Positions 8,303-20,202 of a stretch of DNA of 64,000 bases are shown one piece after another (position 1 is the first letter of the stretch; each line of letters starts with the position of its first letter). A program made the position numbers and the translations under genes. The notes beneath the pieces were generated by a model, which worked only from the letters and a program-made list of their open reading frames with translations, was not told the DNA's origin and ran no database searches. Source of the stretch: Arthrobacter sp. PAMC25564 (GTDB taxonomy: Bacteria; Actinomycetota; Actinomycetes; Actinomycetales; Micrococcaceae). The DNA lies in NCBI RefSeq assembly GCF_004798705.1, contig NZ_CP039290.1:496001-560000 (forward strand), written 5' to 3'.

Positions 8303-11147
8303 TCATGGACTGACCGAAGCGCAGTGCAGTTGCCCGGCTCCGTGCCCGACGGGCGTCGTACGTCCCTCCGCACCATGTCCGGCGCCCGCTGTGTCGGGCA
8401 TGCCGGATTCCGTAAACACCCTGAAGCCGAGGTCAGGATCATACCCGTGGACCTCGCGGGTATCCAAGGCTGCCATGAAGTTCAACGTGTTTGCAGTGAT
8501 CACCTGCCCCGGCACCAGAATGGGGAACCCGGGCGGATACGGCGTCACGAAGCCGGCGGAGACCACTTCGGCTCCCGAGGAGACCCTTCTGTCCAGCTCG
8601 TCCGGCGCCATGTATTCAGTCGCGCCGGCCTTGTAGGTCTCGAAGTAGGCGGCCCGCAGGTTCCCGTCAGGCGTCGCGTCGTCATGCCGGAAGCGATCGG
8701 CGAACCGGCTGAAATCCGGGAGCGCGGGCGGTGCGCTGCTGAGGGCGCTTACACGGGCAGCGCGTGCCGTCAGCCCACGCGGACCAAGGGTCCGCTGCTC
8801 CGTATCGAAAGATTCGGCGAGCTTGACGAGCACCTCCACGAGATACGCAACGGCGCTGCGCGACGTGCCGATGTTGGTCATAAAGAGCACGCTGTTGCGG
8901 GAGGTCTTGTTGACCTGTATCCCGTATTTGTCCATCAGGTGATCGTGTTTGAAAGTGTCACCGTCGATTCCGGTCAGTCCGATGTCCAGCGTCAGGCGGC
9001 TGGGGTCGACCACGAATTCGTCCCGCCGCCAGGCCTCGTCAAGGACAGACAGACCTTGGCTAAGCGGCATGGAGCAATCCGTTTCCCGGTATTCGGCCGG
9101 AATGAGCTCCCTCGATCCCAGGACCCGGAAGTACTTTTTCAGCAGCGGATTCCGGGCCACGGCCTGGGCGATGCTGACCGCAAGATCAGCCTGCTTCTGC
9201 ACCAGCGAATAGCCCTCCAACTCCACCTGGCGCCGGCCAATGTCGAGTGAGGCGAGGATCTGGTAGTTCGGCGACGTCGACGTATGCGTCATATAGGCTT
9301 CGCGGAATGCCTCTCCGTTCAGATGCTCGAAGTCCTGATCGAACACGTGAACCATGGATCCTTGCCGCAAAGACGTCAGGGTCTTGTGCGTTGACTGGGT
9401 GGCGTAGACCCGAAGCCGCGCCTTGGCCGGATCCGGGATCAGCCGGGTCCTGAGCCAGGCCTCGTCATCGGCTGGTTCCCCCGTTTCCTGGTCCCAAAGC
9501 GATTCAGCCTGTTCGGCGTGACGGAGCGCAAAATCGGGATCCCTGAATTCGGACTCAAGCTTCCTGGCCGCCGCCATTGCTGTCCGGCGCCGGTAGACGG
9601 GGTGGAAACCCGCGAAGGCGAACCAGGCTTCATCCCACAGGAACACCAGGTCAGGTTTGATGGCCAGGCACTCCTCCATGACCCGCTCGGCGTCATAGAC
9701 AATGCCGTCGAAAGTGCAGTTTGTCAGGGCGATCATTTTGACGTCATCCAGCCGCCCCGCACGCCGGTAGTCAAGGAGCATCTTCTTGATGCTGGCCAGC
9801 GGCACGGCCCCGTAAAAGGAGTACTGGTCCAACGGGTAGGCATCGAGATAGGCCACCTGCGCACCGGAGAGCATCAAGGCGTAGTGGTGGGACTTGTGGC
9901 AATTACGGTCGACCAGGACTACGTCGCCAGGGGCGACGATGGACTGGTGGACGATCTTGTTCGCGGTGGAGGTTCCGTTGGTGACGAAGAATGTCTTCTC
10001 CGCCCAACGCCCGTGCCGCCAGCGTCTGGGCTTTCTTGATTGAACCGTGCGGGTCCAGCAGGGAGTCGAGACCCCCGGAGGTGGCCGATGTTTCAGCCAG
10101 AAGCAGGTTCAGCCCGTAAAAATCGGCCATGTCCTTGATCCACGGTGAGTTGCCAACGGAACCGCCGCGGGAAATCGGGAGGGCATGGAAGACACTGGCT
10201 GGTCGGCGGCTGTATTCCTGCAACGCCGTGAAGAACGGCGTCTCGTAGCGGTCCGCCACTCCAGCCAGCAAGGACAGATGCAGATCCAGGCGATCCTCGC
10301 GCCGGAAGATCCTGGCGAACCTGCGGGTCAACGAGCCTGCAAGGCCTTCGATGGCAACGCCCGCCACAAGATAGACGTCCAGCTCTGGCCGGAGCCCGGC
10401 GATCCGTTCGGCCAGCCGCAAAATCCGGTCGATGGGGCGGAGGGCTTCAAGATCGTCCTCGAGGTGCCGGGCGAGGAACTGCAACAGGTCCGTTCCTGTC
10501 GGCTGGCCGCTATGGTTGGTGAAGCCTGGCCGGAGGACGCACGCTTGGATGTCGGGATTGAGCAGGACCGCAATGAGTGCGTCCTCATAGGAAGGAACAA
10601 CGTTGACTTCGTAGCTGAAGGCATCCGCCGGCCTGCGCTGGCCGAGCATGTCGCTCTTCAGTGCCTCCGCTTCCTGCTCTGTGATGTCGTCAACCACCAG
10701 CACTTCGAACGTGGGCCGGTCCGGAAACAGCTCAGGTCCTTCCGGGGCCCCGTTTTCGACCGGGACGTGCGGCTCCAGGCCGTGTTGGAACTGTTCCGGC
10801 GCAGACTGGATACGGCACACCCGGCGCTTGACCCTTTCCACCAGGTCAAAAGCCTCGCCGTAGTCACCTGCGCTGATGCAGCGGCGCAAGCGGGCCACGG
10901 CCTCCAGCCCTGGAGACGACCAGTACAGCTCGATGGCGTCCAGCAATCCGAGGGCCCGCCGAACCTGGCCATGAAGGCCGTTCTGGTTTCCCGGGGACGA
11001 GTCTGCCGCGCTCAACTGTTTCATGGCGTAGCCGAGGAAATCCCACGCGTCGGCACGGACGCGCCAGGCCCGGCTCGGGGTGCTCATTTCCGGTTCGACG
11101 CGATGTGATGAGGAGGCGGCGTCATTGTTCATGTCTTGGATTTTCAT
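8303..11147 (-). pseudogene. Orn/Lys/Arg decarboxylase, split by a single-base frameshift
   Basis: Two minus-strand frames make one PLP enzyme of about 948 residues. The upstream part (11147 to about 10010) carries the N-terminal wing/receiver-like domain and the start of the PLP domain (LLLAETSATSGGLDSLLDPH). The downstream part (to 8303) continues with KTFFVTNGTSTANK, DRNCHKSHH and the PLP-lysine motif STHKTLTSLRQGS (codon 9383-9385). One extra A at 10007-10008 (CCCAACG on the plus strand) explains the break. An intact enzyme would decarboxylate a basic amino acid, consuming a proton. It lies about 50 bp downstream of an amino-acid permease on the same strand. Decay and sequencing error cannot be told apart here. 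Confidence 0.82.
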
Positions 11148-11197
11148 GCTTTCTCGTAGAGTCCGGGGTGGAATGCGTGTTCGTTCTGGGACGTTGC

Positions 11198-12724
11198 CTA
11201 GGGAGTCGTCTCCAGATGAGCAGCCGCCGTCGCGTCAGAGTGCCGTCTCCGCCGCTGGGATGCGTACCAGCCAAGGGACAGCAGCGGGATCAGAAGCAAA
11301 AGGGACGCCAGCACCCAGCGGCCGGTTTCCGAGAAACCCATCGTCACCAGGACGAAGGCGAGGAAGCCGAGCGTGAGATAGGAGGTGTAGGGCGCACCGA
11401 AAAGCCGAAACGATGGACGTTGTGCCCTGCCCTGCCTGACCCATTTCTGAAGTCTGATGTGGCAGAGGATGATGGTTCCCCACCCGCCGATGATTCCCAC
11501 GGCCGATATCTCCAACACGATCTCAAAGACCTGCGACGGCACCAAGGCGTTCAGTCCCACACCGACAAGGGTGACGACGGCGGTGAGCAGGATCCCGCCG
11601 TAGGGGACCCCGTTCCGGCTCATCCTGGCTGTGAAAGCGGGAGCCGATCCGTTGACCGCCATGGACCGTAGAATCCGGCCCGTGGAGTACAGCCCGGCGT
11701 TAAGGCTGGACAAAGCGGCCGTGAGGACCACGAAGTTCATGATCGAGGCCGAGACTGCTCCGGTTTCTGCGGAACCCAAATGGGAGAAGAACGTCACGAA
11801 GGGAGATTCGCCGGCCTTGTATGCCGTGAACGGCAGCAACATGGACAGCAACAGGACGGATCCGACGTAGAAGACGGCAATCCTCACAACTACCGTGTTG
11901 ACGGCCTTGGGCATGACCTTTGCCGGATTCGCTGTTTCGCCCGCGGCGGTACCGACGAGTTCAATCGCCGCGTAGGCAAACACGACGCCGCTGATGGCCA
12001 AGAGAGGCGCCACAGCCCCGGTGGGGAACACCCCGCCGTTGTCCAGGATGACGCCAAAACCCGGTGTTCCGACGTCGGTCTTGCCGCCCAGGACGATGAA
12101 GCACACGCCGACGATGAGAAACGCGACAAGCGCGGCAACCTTGGTCAGTGCAAACCAGAACTCCATCTCACCGAATACCTTGACCGAAACCAGATTCAGT
12201 CCGAGCACCACAACCAGTGCAACCAAGGCGATCAGCCACTGCGGAACGTCCCGGACCGGCTCCCAGTACGGCGCCCAGAACTTCACGTAGAGGGCCACGG
12301 CTGTTACGTCCACGATGGAGGTCATCGCCCAGTTGAGGAAGTATAGCCACCCAGCGGTGTGCGCCATTTTTTCGCCGTAGAACTCCCGTGCGTAGGAAAC
12401 AAAGGATCCCGACGACGGGCGGTAGAGCACCAACTCACCCAGCGCGCGCAGGATGAGAAAAGCGAAGAAGCCGCAGACGGCATAAACCAGGATCAACGCC
12501 GGTCCTGAACCGTTGAGCCGGCCGCCGGCGCCCATGAACAACCCCGTGCCGATGGCACCGCCGATCGCGATCATCTGGATCTGCCGGGGCTTGAGGGTCT
12601 TGTGGTAGCCGGTTTCCTCGTTGGAGAAATCCTGCGCGGCCATCAATCTGTCGCCGAGCAGTTCCCTGCTGTTCTCTAGGGCATCCGCCCGGTCTAGCTG
12701 TGGATCCAAGTCGTTGGTTTTCAT
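11198..12724 (-). CDS. APC-superfamily amino acid permease (AnsP/GabP-like)
   Basis: A 12-helix permease of about 508 residues from the ATG at 12724 (MKTNDLDP); the frame also allows a TTG at 12790. It has the amino-acid permease signature [19 protein letters not shown] at the start of helix 1 and the helix 3 [16 protein letters not shown] segment. It most resembles L-asparagine/GABA permeases. Its position directly upstream of the basic amino-acid decarboxylase suggests substrate import or substrate/product exchange, but the substrate cannot be fixed from sequence. A GGGA site precedes the ATG. Confidence 0.85.
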   Translation of the reverse strand: MKTNDLDPQLDRADALENSRELLGDRLMAAQDFSNEETGYHKTLKPRQIQMIAIGGAIGTGLFMGAGGRLNGSGPALILVYAVCGFFAFLILRALGELVLYRPSSGSFVSYAREFYGEKMAHTAGWLYFLNWAMTSIVDVTAVALYVKFWAPYWEPVRDVPQWLIALVALVVVLGLNLVSVKVFGEMEFWFALTKVAALVAFLIVGVCFIVLGGKTDVGTPGFGVILDNGGVFPTGAVAPLLAISGVVFAYAAIELVGTAAGETANPAKVMPKAVNTVVVRIAVFYVGSVLLLSMLLPFTAYKAGESPFVTFFSHLGSAETGAVSASIMNFVVLTAALSSLNAGLYSTGRILRSMAVNGSAPAFTARMSRNGVPYGGILLTAVVTLVGVGLNALVPSQVFEIVLEISAVGIIGGWGTIILCHIRLQKWVRQGRAQRPSFRLFGAPYTSYLTLGFLAFVLVTMGFSETGRWVLASLLLLIPLLSLGWYASQRRRRHSDATAAAHLETTP

Positions 12725-13175
12725 GAGATTCCCAAAATTTGTTGGAGGAGACAAGCGAGTGTCAGCCGGGGCAGGACGAAGTACCGCCAAGGAAGGTCCT
12801 GCTCGCCGATTTGCGAGGCGAAGTCCCCGCTGTGTGAGGTCCTCCCAGGCGGGGCCGGGGAGGCGGGAGGTAAAGCGTTCAGTGCCGCTTCAATGTCACC
12901 GCGGCTGCAAAACTGAACGGACGTGCGGTCTTAGCGAGCTTGTCACTACTGGGGTCTCCTTTGACTCCTGTACCGCGCTCAGCGGTGGAAAAGTTGAAGC
13001 GTTCTTGCCGCTCCCTGCGCACCTTTGCGATGGGAGGACGGTATCCAACTCTAGATCCAGGGCGATAAATTTAACTTGGCAGGGCCGACAAATTCACAAA
13101 TGCAGAATTGTGCCGGATGCCAACTTTGTTGATCCGATGGGCGAGTAACGTTCATGGCTGTGGCACTGGCCATCA
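12725..13175. other. Divergent intergenic region (permease / PucR regulator)
   Basis: This 450-bp gap is the longest clean non-coding stretch in the window. It must hold both divergent promoters. Bases 13060-13125 are AT-rich and are the best promoter site. Bases 12876-12919 hold a two-tier inverted repeat, listed separately. No known riboswitch class could be matched by eye. Confidence 0.5.
12876..12919. repeat. Two-tier inverted repeat in permease leader
   Basis: Outer arms CGTTCAGT (12876-12883) and ACTGAACG (12912-12919) are a perfect 8-bp match. Inner arms GCCGC (12884-12888) and GCGGC (12901-12905) extend the stem with a 6-nt bulge on one side. In the minus-strand transcript it would fold about 150 nt upstream of the permease start. 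It could be a leader RNA structure or a binding site. Confidence 0.4.
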
Positions 13176-14825
13176 TTGACAACTTCGACGGGGAAGGGCC
13201 TGAACGCAGCAGTGGAACCTGAGGAACTCGATGGGGTCGCTGTCAGTGTCACGCTCAGCGATATTCTTGAAGACATCGGTGTGGATAACGGTCAGTTGCT
13301 GATAGCTCCTGCGGCTGACAACGAAAGAGTCAGCGAGACAGTCATCGTTGATTCCGAGGACAGGGACCCTGTCCGCCCGGGGGCGCTTGTCCTTCTCGTT
13401 GGCGCGAGGGGCCGGGCAGCACTGCCCAAGATTCGGGAATTGATCCCGGACAACCCCGTGGCCATAGCGGTCAAGGGCACCGATAGCGAGCTCGCGGCGG
13501 TTCTGGAACTCCTGCGTCCAACGGGAATCGGCCTTATTGCCGTTTCGCCGTCGACGCGGTGGGGCCAGATCGAGGGCATAGCGATTGACCGCATCAGGGA
13601 ATCGCTCCCTTCCGGGGATACCTCCACGTTGATGCAACGGGATCTCTTCGGGATCGCGCAGACGACGGCAACGCTCGCGCACGGGCACGTAATCATAGAG
13701 GACACCGCCAACAGGGTCCTGGCGTACTCCCCCGCGTCCAACGACGTGGATGAACTGCGCAGGCTGTCGATCTTGGCGAGACGGGGGCCGGAGCGCTACC
13801 AGAAACTACTCAAGGAATCCGGCGTTTACAAACACCTGCAGGCCGGTGAGGCGCCAATCCACATCCCGGCAAATCCTGAAGAGGGCCTCCGCGAACGTGT
13901 CGCGATTGCCATTCATGCAGGTCGGAGGGTTCTGGGCTACATCTGGCTGCAGGAAGGAACCGAAGGCCTTGCTCCCAACACCGACAGGATCCTGGTGGGA
14001 TCTGCCCGCCATGCAGCAATCGAACTGGTGCGGCACCGCAATGAACAATCCCAGTCCATGCGTCGGGACCGTGTTTCAAGCCTGCTCAGCAGCACTGCCC
14101 AGAGTCATTCCCAGGCCCAATCCGCAGGGCTCGATCCGTCCAAGCCTGCAGCCCTTGTGCTCGTTTCATCAGGTGGCCTGAATCAGGCAGCCCCCGGACT
14201 GCAGCTGAGACGGGGAGAGCTGGCCAACCTGATCTCCATTCATACCGCCGCCTTCAGGCACGGCGCCGTAGTGGGCACGCTTGGACTCGAGACAGCAATC
14301 ATCTTGCCGGATCTGGACCCGGATAAGTCACCCGCGGCTATCAGCAGGCTCGTCAATTTGATTGTCAGAGACGCCGGCACCCACCTTGGCCTACAGGTGC
14401 AGGCTGCCATCGGACCCGTAGTCGAGCGGCTGGACCGCCTGCATACTTCGCTTGAACACGTCCGCAACGTGCTGAAGGTCCTCAAGGACACTCCGTCCAT
14501 GCGCGTGGCCTCTTTCAGCGAGGTGGAGACGACGGTCCTGGTCAACGAATTGCTTGAACTGATCGGTTCCAATGACCGTCTTCGCCACAAAGGCATCACG
14601 CTGCTCTGCGCGCGATACCCCGAATTTGCCATCACGCTGCTGGCATACCTCGAGTCCTTCGGCGACGTGAACCAGTGCGCTGAGCAGCTCCTGATCCACC
14701 GGAACACTGTCCACTACCGGCTCCGCCGATCCTGCGAGGTCGCGGGCATCGACCTCCAGGATCCGGGCCAGCGGTTACTCGCCCATCTTCAAATCCGGCT
14801 CTGGACGGAATCCGAAAACCGGTAA
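13176..14825 (+). CDS. PucR-family transcriptional regulator
   Basis: A 549-residue protein with an N-terminal PucR-like domain (about residues 20-150) and a central GGDEF-related/GAF-like region. The C-terminal HTH_30 domain has CAEQLLIHRNTVHYRLRR near residue 515, the signature of PucR/CdaR regulators. The frame's first start is a TTG at 13176; a GTG at 13212 after GGGGAAGGG is an alternative. It sits between a divergent amino-acid permease and the glutaminase gene 135 bp downstream, so it probably controls amino-acid (glutamine or basic amino acid) use. The effector is unknown. Confidence 0.88.
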   Translation: MTTSTGKGLNAAVEPEELDGVAVSVTLSDILEDIGVDNGQLLIAPAADNERVSETVIVDSEDRDPVRPGALVLLVGARGRAALPKIRELIPDNPVAIAVKGTDSELAAVLELLRPTGIGLIAVSPSTRWGQIEGIAIDRIRESLPSGDTSTLMQRDLFGIAQTTATLAHGHVIIEDTANRVLAYSPASNDVDELRRLSILARRGPERYQKLLKESGVYKHLQAGEAPIHIPANPEEGLRERVAIAIHAGRRVLGYIWLQEGTEGLAPNTDRILVGSARHAAIELVRHRNEQSQSMRRDRVSSLLSSTAQSHSQAQSAGLDPSKPAALVLVSSGGLNQAAPGLQLRRGELANLISIHTAAFRHGAVVGTLGLETAIILPDLDPDKSPAAISRLVNLIVRDAGTHLGLQVQAAIGPVVERLDRLHTSLEHVRNVLKVLKDTPSMRVASFSEVETTVLVNELLELIGSNDRLRHKGITLLCARYPEFAITLLAYLESFGDVNQCAEQLLIHRNTVHYRLRRSCEVAGIDLQDPGQRLLAHLQIRLWTESENR

Positions 14826-14960
14826 CAGTCTGTAAGCCACGGAGAGCTCGCCCCGGCAGCCGGCTGAAAGTATCAACAATTCATCCAGCAATCACCGCGA
14901 TTACGCACGTGGTCATCCCTGCCAGCACGTGCACATCCCCCGAAACAGAAGTAGAGAATC

Positions 14961-15872
14961 ATGGACATCCAAAACCTGCTGGACGATATCGTCGGCTCGA
15001 TCAAACCCCATATCGGCCAGGGGGAAGTAGCGGGCTATATCCCCGAGCTCGGCTCAGTGCGGGCCGATCACTTCGGAATTTCTGTAGCAACCGGCGATGG
15101 GGAAGTGTTCTCCTCCGGGGACTCGGAAATGGCATTCTCGATCCAGAGCATTTCAAAGGTGTATGCGCTGGCGCTGGTGCTCGCCGGCGACGGCGACAGG
15201 ATCTGGAAGCGCGTGTTCCGGGAGCCGTCCGGCAATCCGTTCAATTCGCTGGTTCAGCTTGAGCACGAGGACGGCATTCCCCGTAACCCTTTCATCAACG
15301 CGGGCGCACTCGTGGTCACGGACAGGCTCCTGAGCGTCTCCCAGGACGCTTCCACGGCTGTTCGCGATCTGCTCCGGACCGAAAGCGGAAACGGCTCGAT
15401 CCAGATCGACTCCATAGTGGCCGATTCGGAGGCCCGGAACAGCAACCGGAATGCCTCGCTGGCGCACTTCCTGGCCAGCTGCGGAAACCTGGACAACCCG
15501 GTGGAAGAAGTCCTCGACGCCTACATTAGTCAGTGTTCCTTGGCGATGAGCTGCACCGATCTGGCGTTGGCCAGCAGATTCCTGGCCCGCAACGGGCTAC
15601 GCGCAGACGGCACTGCCCTGCTTTCCCCGGCCCAGACCAAGAGAATCAATGCAGTGATGCTTACCTGTGGAACCTACGATGCCGCAGGTGAATTCGCCTA
15701 CCGCGTGGGCCTTCCCGGCAAGAGCGGTGTAGGCGGCGGGATCATCGCTGTGGTGCCCAACAACTGCACCATCTGTGTATGGAGCCCCGGGCTTGGGCGT
15801 TCGGGAAATTCCGTTGCAGGAGTCGCCGCCCTCGACGAGTTCACCACGCGAACCGGCCTGTCCATTTTCTGA
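14961..15872 (+). CDS. glsA: Glutaminase A (serine-type)
   Basis: A 303-residue protein matching the GlsA/YbaS beta-lactamase-like glutaminases in length. The catalytic S63-x-x-K66 is within FSIQSISKVYAL, followed by EDGIPRNPFINAGA and the C-terminal GLPGKSGVGGGI segment. It converts glutamine to glutamate and ammonia. In enteric bacteria such glutaminases support acid resistance by releasing ammonia. The decarboxylase and permease nearby fit the same theme, but that is inference. Codon 1 is ATG at 14961. Confidence 0.95.
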   Translation: MDIQNLLDDIVGSIKPHIGQGEVAGYIPELGSVRADHFGISVATGDGEVFSSGDSEMAFSIQSISKVYALALVLAGDGDRIWKRVFREPSGNPFNSLVQLEHEDGIPRNPFINAGALVVTDRLLSVSQDASTAVRDLLRTESGNGSIQIDSIVADSEARNSNRNASLAHFLASCGNLDNPVEEVLDAYISQCSLAMSCTDLALASRFLARNGLRADGTALLSPAQTKRINAVMLTCGTYDAAGEFAYRVGLPGKSGVGGGIIAVVPNNCTICVWSPGLGRSGNSVAGVAALDEFTTRTGLSIF

Positions 15873-15913
15873 CTTCGGAACCGACAGATCGGGCTGGCAG
15901 TTGGCGGTGGCAA

Positions 15914-15941
15914 AAAGCCTCCGGTGCTGGAAGCCGGCTTT
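15914..15941. terminator. Hairpin between convergent glsA and DUF4190 gene
   Basis: AAAGCC (15914-15919) pairs with GGCTTT (15936-15941), and the stem extends inward with CCGG around a one-base bulge. It lies between two convergent genes and overlaps the last codon of the minus-strand gene. U-runs flank the stem in both directions, which suits a bidirectional terminator. Confidence 0.4.
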
Positions 15942-16536
15942 AGGCGCCGTAGCCGCGATACCTGGCACTGCCCATGGCCAGCGAAAAGATCACGATTACC
16001 AGCACGGTGATCGCGATTCCCACGTAGCCCAGAACAAGGCCCGCAATGGCCATGCCCTTGCCGGCAGGCTCCCGGGTCAAGGCCAGGTGCCCCAGGATGA
16101 CCGCGGCGATCTGCGTCAGGATGAAGAACCCGAACCCCAGGAACACGGCGATGCCGCAGCACAGGCTCGCGATGCTCAGGCTCTTGGGCGCGGGCGGCAC
16201 CCCGTAGTAGCCCGGCTGGCCGTACGCGTTGTAGGTGCTTCCCGGCTGGCCGTACGGCTGCTGGGTCGGTGCGCCGTACGGCTGCGGGGTCGGTGCGCCG
16301 TACGGCTGCGGGGTCGGTGCGCCGTACGGCTGCGGGGTCGGTGCGCCGTACGGCTGCGGGGTCGGTGCGCCGTACGGCTGCGGGGTCGGTGCGCCGTACG
16401 GCTGCGGGGTCGGCGCACCGTAGGCGGTGCCATAGGGGCTTCCCGGCTGGCCGTACGGATCCTGGGCCGGGATATGGGGCGGCGGTCCGTAGCCCTCCGG
16501 CATCCCGTCGTTACCCTGTTTCGGCTGGTCAGTCAT
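15940..16536 (-). CDS. DUF4190 membrane protein with an octapeptide-repeat N-terminus
   Basis: A 198-residue protein. Residues 1-115 are low-complexity Pro/Gly/Tyr/Gln-rich and include six perfect APTPQPYG octapeptides plus one APTQQPYG. Residues 120-198 hold two transmembrane helices in the DUF4190 pattern (LCCGIAVFLGFGFFILTQIAAVILGHLAL, cut here only as a description of helix 1). The tail is predicted to be disordered and cytoplasmic, as in many actinobacterial small membrane proteins tied to the cell envelope. Function is unknown. It converges on glsA. Confidence 0.85.
   Translation of the reverse strand: MTDQPKQGNDGMPEGYGPPPHIPAQDPYGQPGSPYGTAYGAPTPQPYGAPTPQPYGAPTPQPYGAPTPQPYGAPTPQPYGAPTPQPYGAPTQQPYGQPGSTYNAYGQPGYYGVPPAPKSLSIASLCCGIAVFLGFGFFILTQIAAVILGHLALTREPAGKGMAIAGLVLGYVGIAITVLVIVIFSLAMGSARYRGYGA
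16250..16425. repeat. 24-bp tandem repeat coding for the APTPQPYG octapeptide
   Basis: About seven units of 24 bp, nearly identical in DNA (five are exact copies of a GGTCGGTGCGCCGTACGG-containing unit). The edge units have diverged at a few bases. The unit is a multiple of three, so unit gain or loss would keep the frame. This kind of tract can vary in length by slipped-strand replication. Confidence 0.85.
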
Positions 16537-16687
16537 GGATCGTCACCCCGTGGATCGTCCCCTCGTGAAGTCTCTGGACTCAGGGTACCGCCGCCCCGAA
16601 CCAAAGAGCAGGATATTTTCCGCGTCACAGGGACCGGATTCCGCCTAAATCGTGTTGCCGTCCGCCGTCGTCTGGCATGCTGGTGCC

Positions 16688-18349
<1,662 letters not shown>

Positions 18350-18381
18350 GGCTCAGGCGCCGCCCCGCGGGCGGGCCGCCG

Positions 18382-19548
18382 TCAGGCTGATTTGTCCTCG
18401 AGGAGACTCGCGGCCAGCACCGAGCGGTTCCGCCCAAGGGTCTTGGCCCGGTAGAGGGCCGCGTCCGCCGACGCGGCCAGCGCCTCAAGGTCCACACGGC
18501 CGGGGGCGGTGCCGGCAATCCCATAGCTCACGGTGGGCAGCCGAGGGACCAGCGTGGACTGGTGGGACTGGAGCCGCCGGCTGATGTCCGCCGCGATTTC
18601 GCTGGCACGTTCGGGCGGCACTCCGGGCAGGAGCAGGATGAATTCCTCCCCGCCGTACCGGCCCACGAGGTCCGTGGAACGCACCGCGGCAGTGCAGGCG
18701 TCTGCGAAGGCCTGCAGCGCGGTGTCTCCGGCGGAGTGCCCGAACTGGTCGTTGATCAACTTGAAATGGTCCAGATCGGCCAGGATCAGCGTGGCGGTGG
18801 TCCTGGCCCGGTTGAGCCTGCGCAGCTCGTCCCGGGCAAGGTCCATGAACGCCGTACGGTTGAGCAGCCCGGTCAGCCCGTCCACCGTCGCCCGGGCCCG
18901 GAGGTCCTGCGTCTGCTGTTCGTAGCTCAGCTCGGCCATCGAGAAGGACGCGACGACGAGGAGCACCGACGAGACAATGGTGGTTGCGGCGGATCCGAAG
19001 ACCGAGGTGAAGATCCGGCCGTCGCGCCCCTCCACCACAAAGGCCACCAGACGGCCCAGATAGTAGGCGGCCAGGATGCATGTGGCCACGGCCAGGGGAC
19101 GGTGCACGCGGGAGTAGCTGTGGTCCAGCAGGAACAATTCCCGGGACGATAGCCCGATCAGGATTGCCATCAGCGCGAGGAAGACGGCACCCCCGGCCCA
19201 GTTGTTCGTCGCGGGGTGGTCAAGCAGCGAGGCCACCGCGGCTGCCGCAGGACCGGCCGCGAGGTACCAGATCCCTGGCACGGCAGTCCGTAGCGAACGG
19301 GCTCCCGCCCACACGCTGGCCGAGCCGGCAACGAGCACCACGTTCCCCAGCGGGTTTGCCCATACCTGGTGCACGGTGCCGTTCAGCAGATACGCGGCGG
19401 AGCCGGTAAGGAAAAGGGTCAGCGCCAGGCACCACCAGCCACTGTAGGCCGCACGGGTCCGGCGGAAGGTGATGAAATAGAAGAGCAGCAGCAGCGTCAG
19501 CGACACGATAGCGAACGCAACCCGAAGCGTCGACGTGTCCAGCGTCAT
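18382..19548 (-). CDS. Membrane-bound diguanylate cyclase (GGDEF)
   Basis: About 388 residues from the ATG at 19548, which has a GGGGGG site; the frame extends to 19623 without support. About seven or eight hydrophobic segments fill the first 210 residues. A GGDEF domain follows, with LTGLLNRTAFM at its start and the active-site loop YGGEEFILLLPG (GGEEF, an active variant). It should make cyclic di-GMP in response to a membrane-sensed signal. No EAL partner is nearby. It converges on pgm with a 32-bp gap. Confidence 0.9.
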   Translation of the reverse strand: MTLDTSTLRVAFAIVSLTLLLLFYFITFRRTRAAYSGWWCLALTLFLTGSAAYLLNGTVHQVWANPLGNVVLVAGSASVWAGARSLRTAVPGIWYLAAGPAAAAVASLLDHPATNNWAGGAVFLALMAILIGLSSRELFLLDHSYSRVHRPLAVATCILAAYYLGRLVAFVVEGRDGRIFTSVFGSAATTIVSSVLLVVASFSMAELSYEQQTQDLRARATVDGLTGLLNRTAFMDLARDELRRLNRARTTATLILADLDHFKLINDQFGHSAGDTALQAFADACTAAVRSTDLVGRYGGEEFILLLPGVPPERASEIAADISRRLQSHQSTLVPRLPTVSYGIAGTAPGRVDLEALAASADAALYRAKTLGRNRSVLAASLLEDKSA

Positions 19549-19656
19549 GTCGTGACCCCCCGGTCCACACTCGATGGCCCGATAGTGATCGACCCAGCAT
19601 CGCAATTGACCCCAGTATGGCACCCCGGCCCGAAAACTGTGACGCCGGGCTACGGG

Positions 19657-20202
19657 TCAGGCGCTCCAGAGCCGTAGGACCCGCCGGGTAGCGTGCCCGC
19701 CGTCGGGCGCCATGTCCACCAGCCCGATCAGGTCCAGGACCAGCACGTCGCCCGCACTGAGCCGCTTTTCGCGGAGGTGGGAGACGTGCGGGCGGTAGCC
19801 GCCGAGGGTGTAGCCCGGGGTGGGGATCCGGCCGGGCAGTGCCCCCACGACCTGCACCAGGGCCTCATGCAGGGTCTGCAGCGCGCCGCTGGGCTCAATC
19901 AGGCTGACCGGGACCGCCCCGGTCCGGCCGAAGCCAGCCTCCGCGCCGACGGTCATCGGGCTACCCAGCGCCGCCGCGACCGGGGCGTCCATCAAGGCGG
20001 CGATCCGTTCGGCGAGCGGATCACCCGGATCGGGCTCCGCTGGGGGCGCCACGGGGGCACCCCGCGCACCTTCGCCCGCTGCGATCCGGGGCCCGACGAC
20101 GTCGAACTTCACCAGGGTGATGTGAAGCGGCCAGTCATCCCGGGGGAATTCGAGCCCCTCGGTGACGGGCTCCAGGAAGGCCACCACGATCAGGTTCCGC
20201 AT
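19657..20202 (-). CDS. 2'-5' RNA ligase-family (2H phosphoesterase) protein
   Basis: A 181-residue protein with two HxT/S-like motifs expected of the 2H superfamily: HITL near residue 27 and HVSH near residue 153. Between them is a Pro/Ala-rich stretch. Members hydrolyse 2',3'-cyclic phosphates or ligate tRNA halves in vitro; in-cell roles are often unknown. It is a single-gene unit on the minus strand, ATG at 20202. Confidence 0.75.
   Translation of the reverse strand: MRNLIVVAFLEPVTEGLEFPRDDWPLHITLVKFDVVGPRIAAGEGARGAPVAPPAEPDPGDPLAERIAALMDAPVAAALGSPMTVGAEAGFGRTGAVPVSLIEPSGALQTLHEALVQVVGALPGRIPTPGYTLGGYRPHVSHLREKRLSAGDVLVLDLIGLVDMAPDGGHATRRVLRLWSA

Noticed and set aside
12725..13175. Known riboswitch (glycine, glutamine, guanidine or c-di-AMP type) in the permease leader
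   Set aside because: None of the conserved core sequences of these classes could be found by eye on either strand.
16250..16425. Evenly spaced 24-bp repeats resembling a CRISPR array
   Set aside because: There are no spacers; the units are contiguous and encode an in-frame octapeptide.
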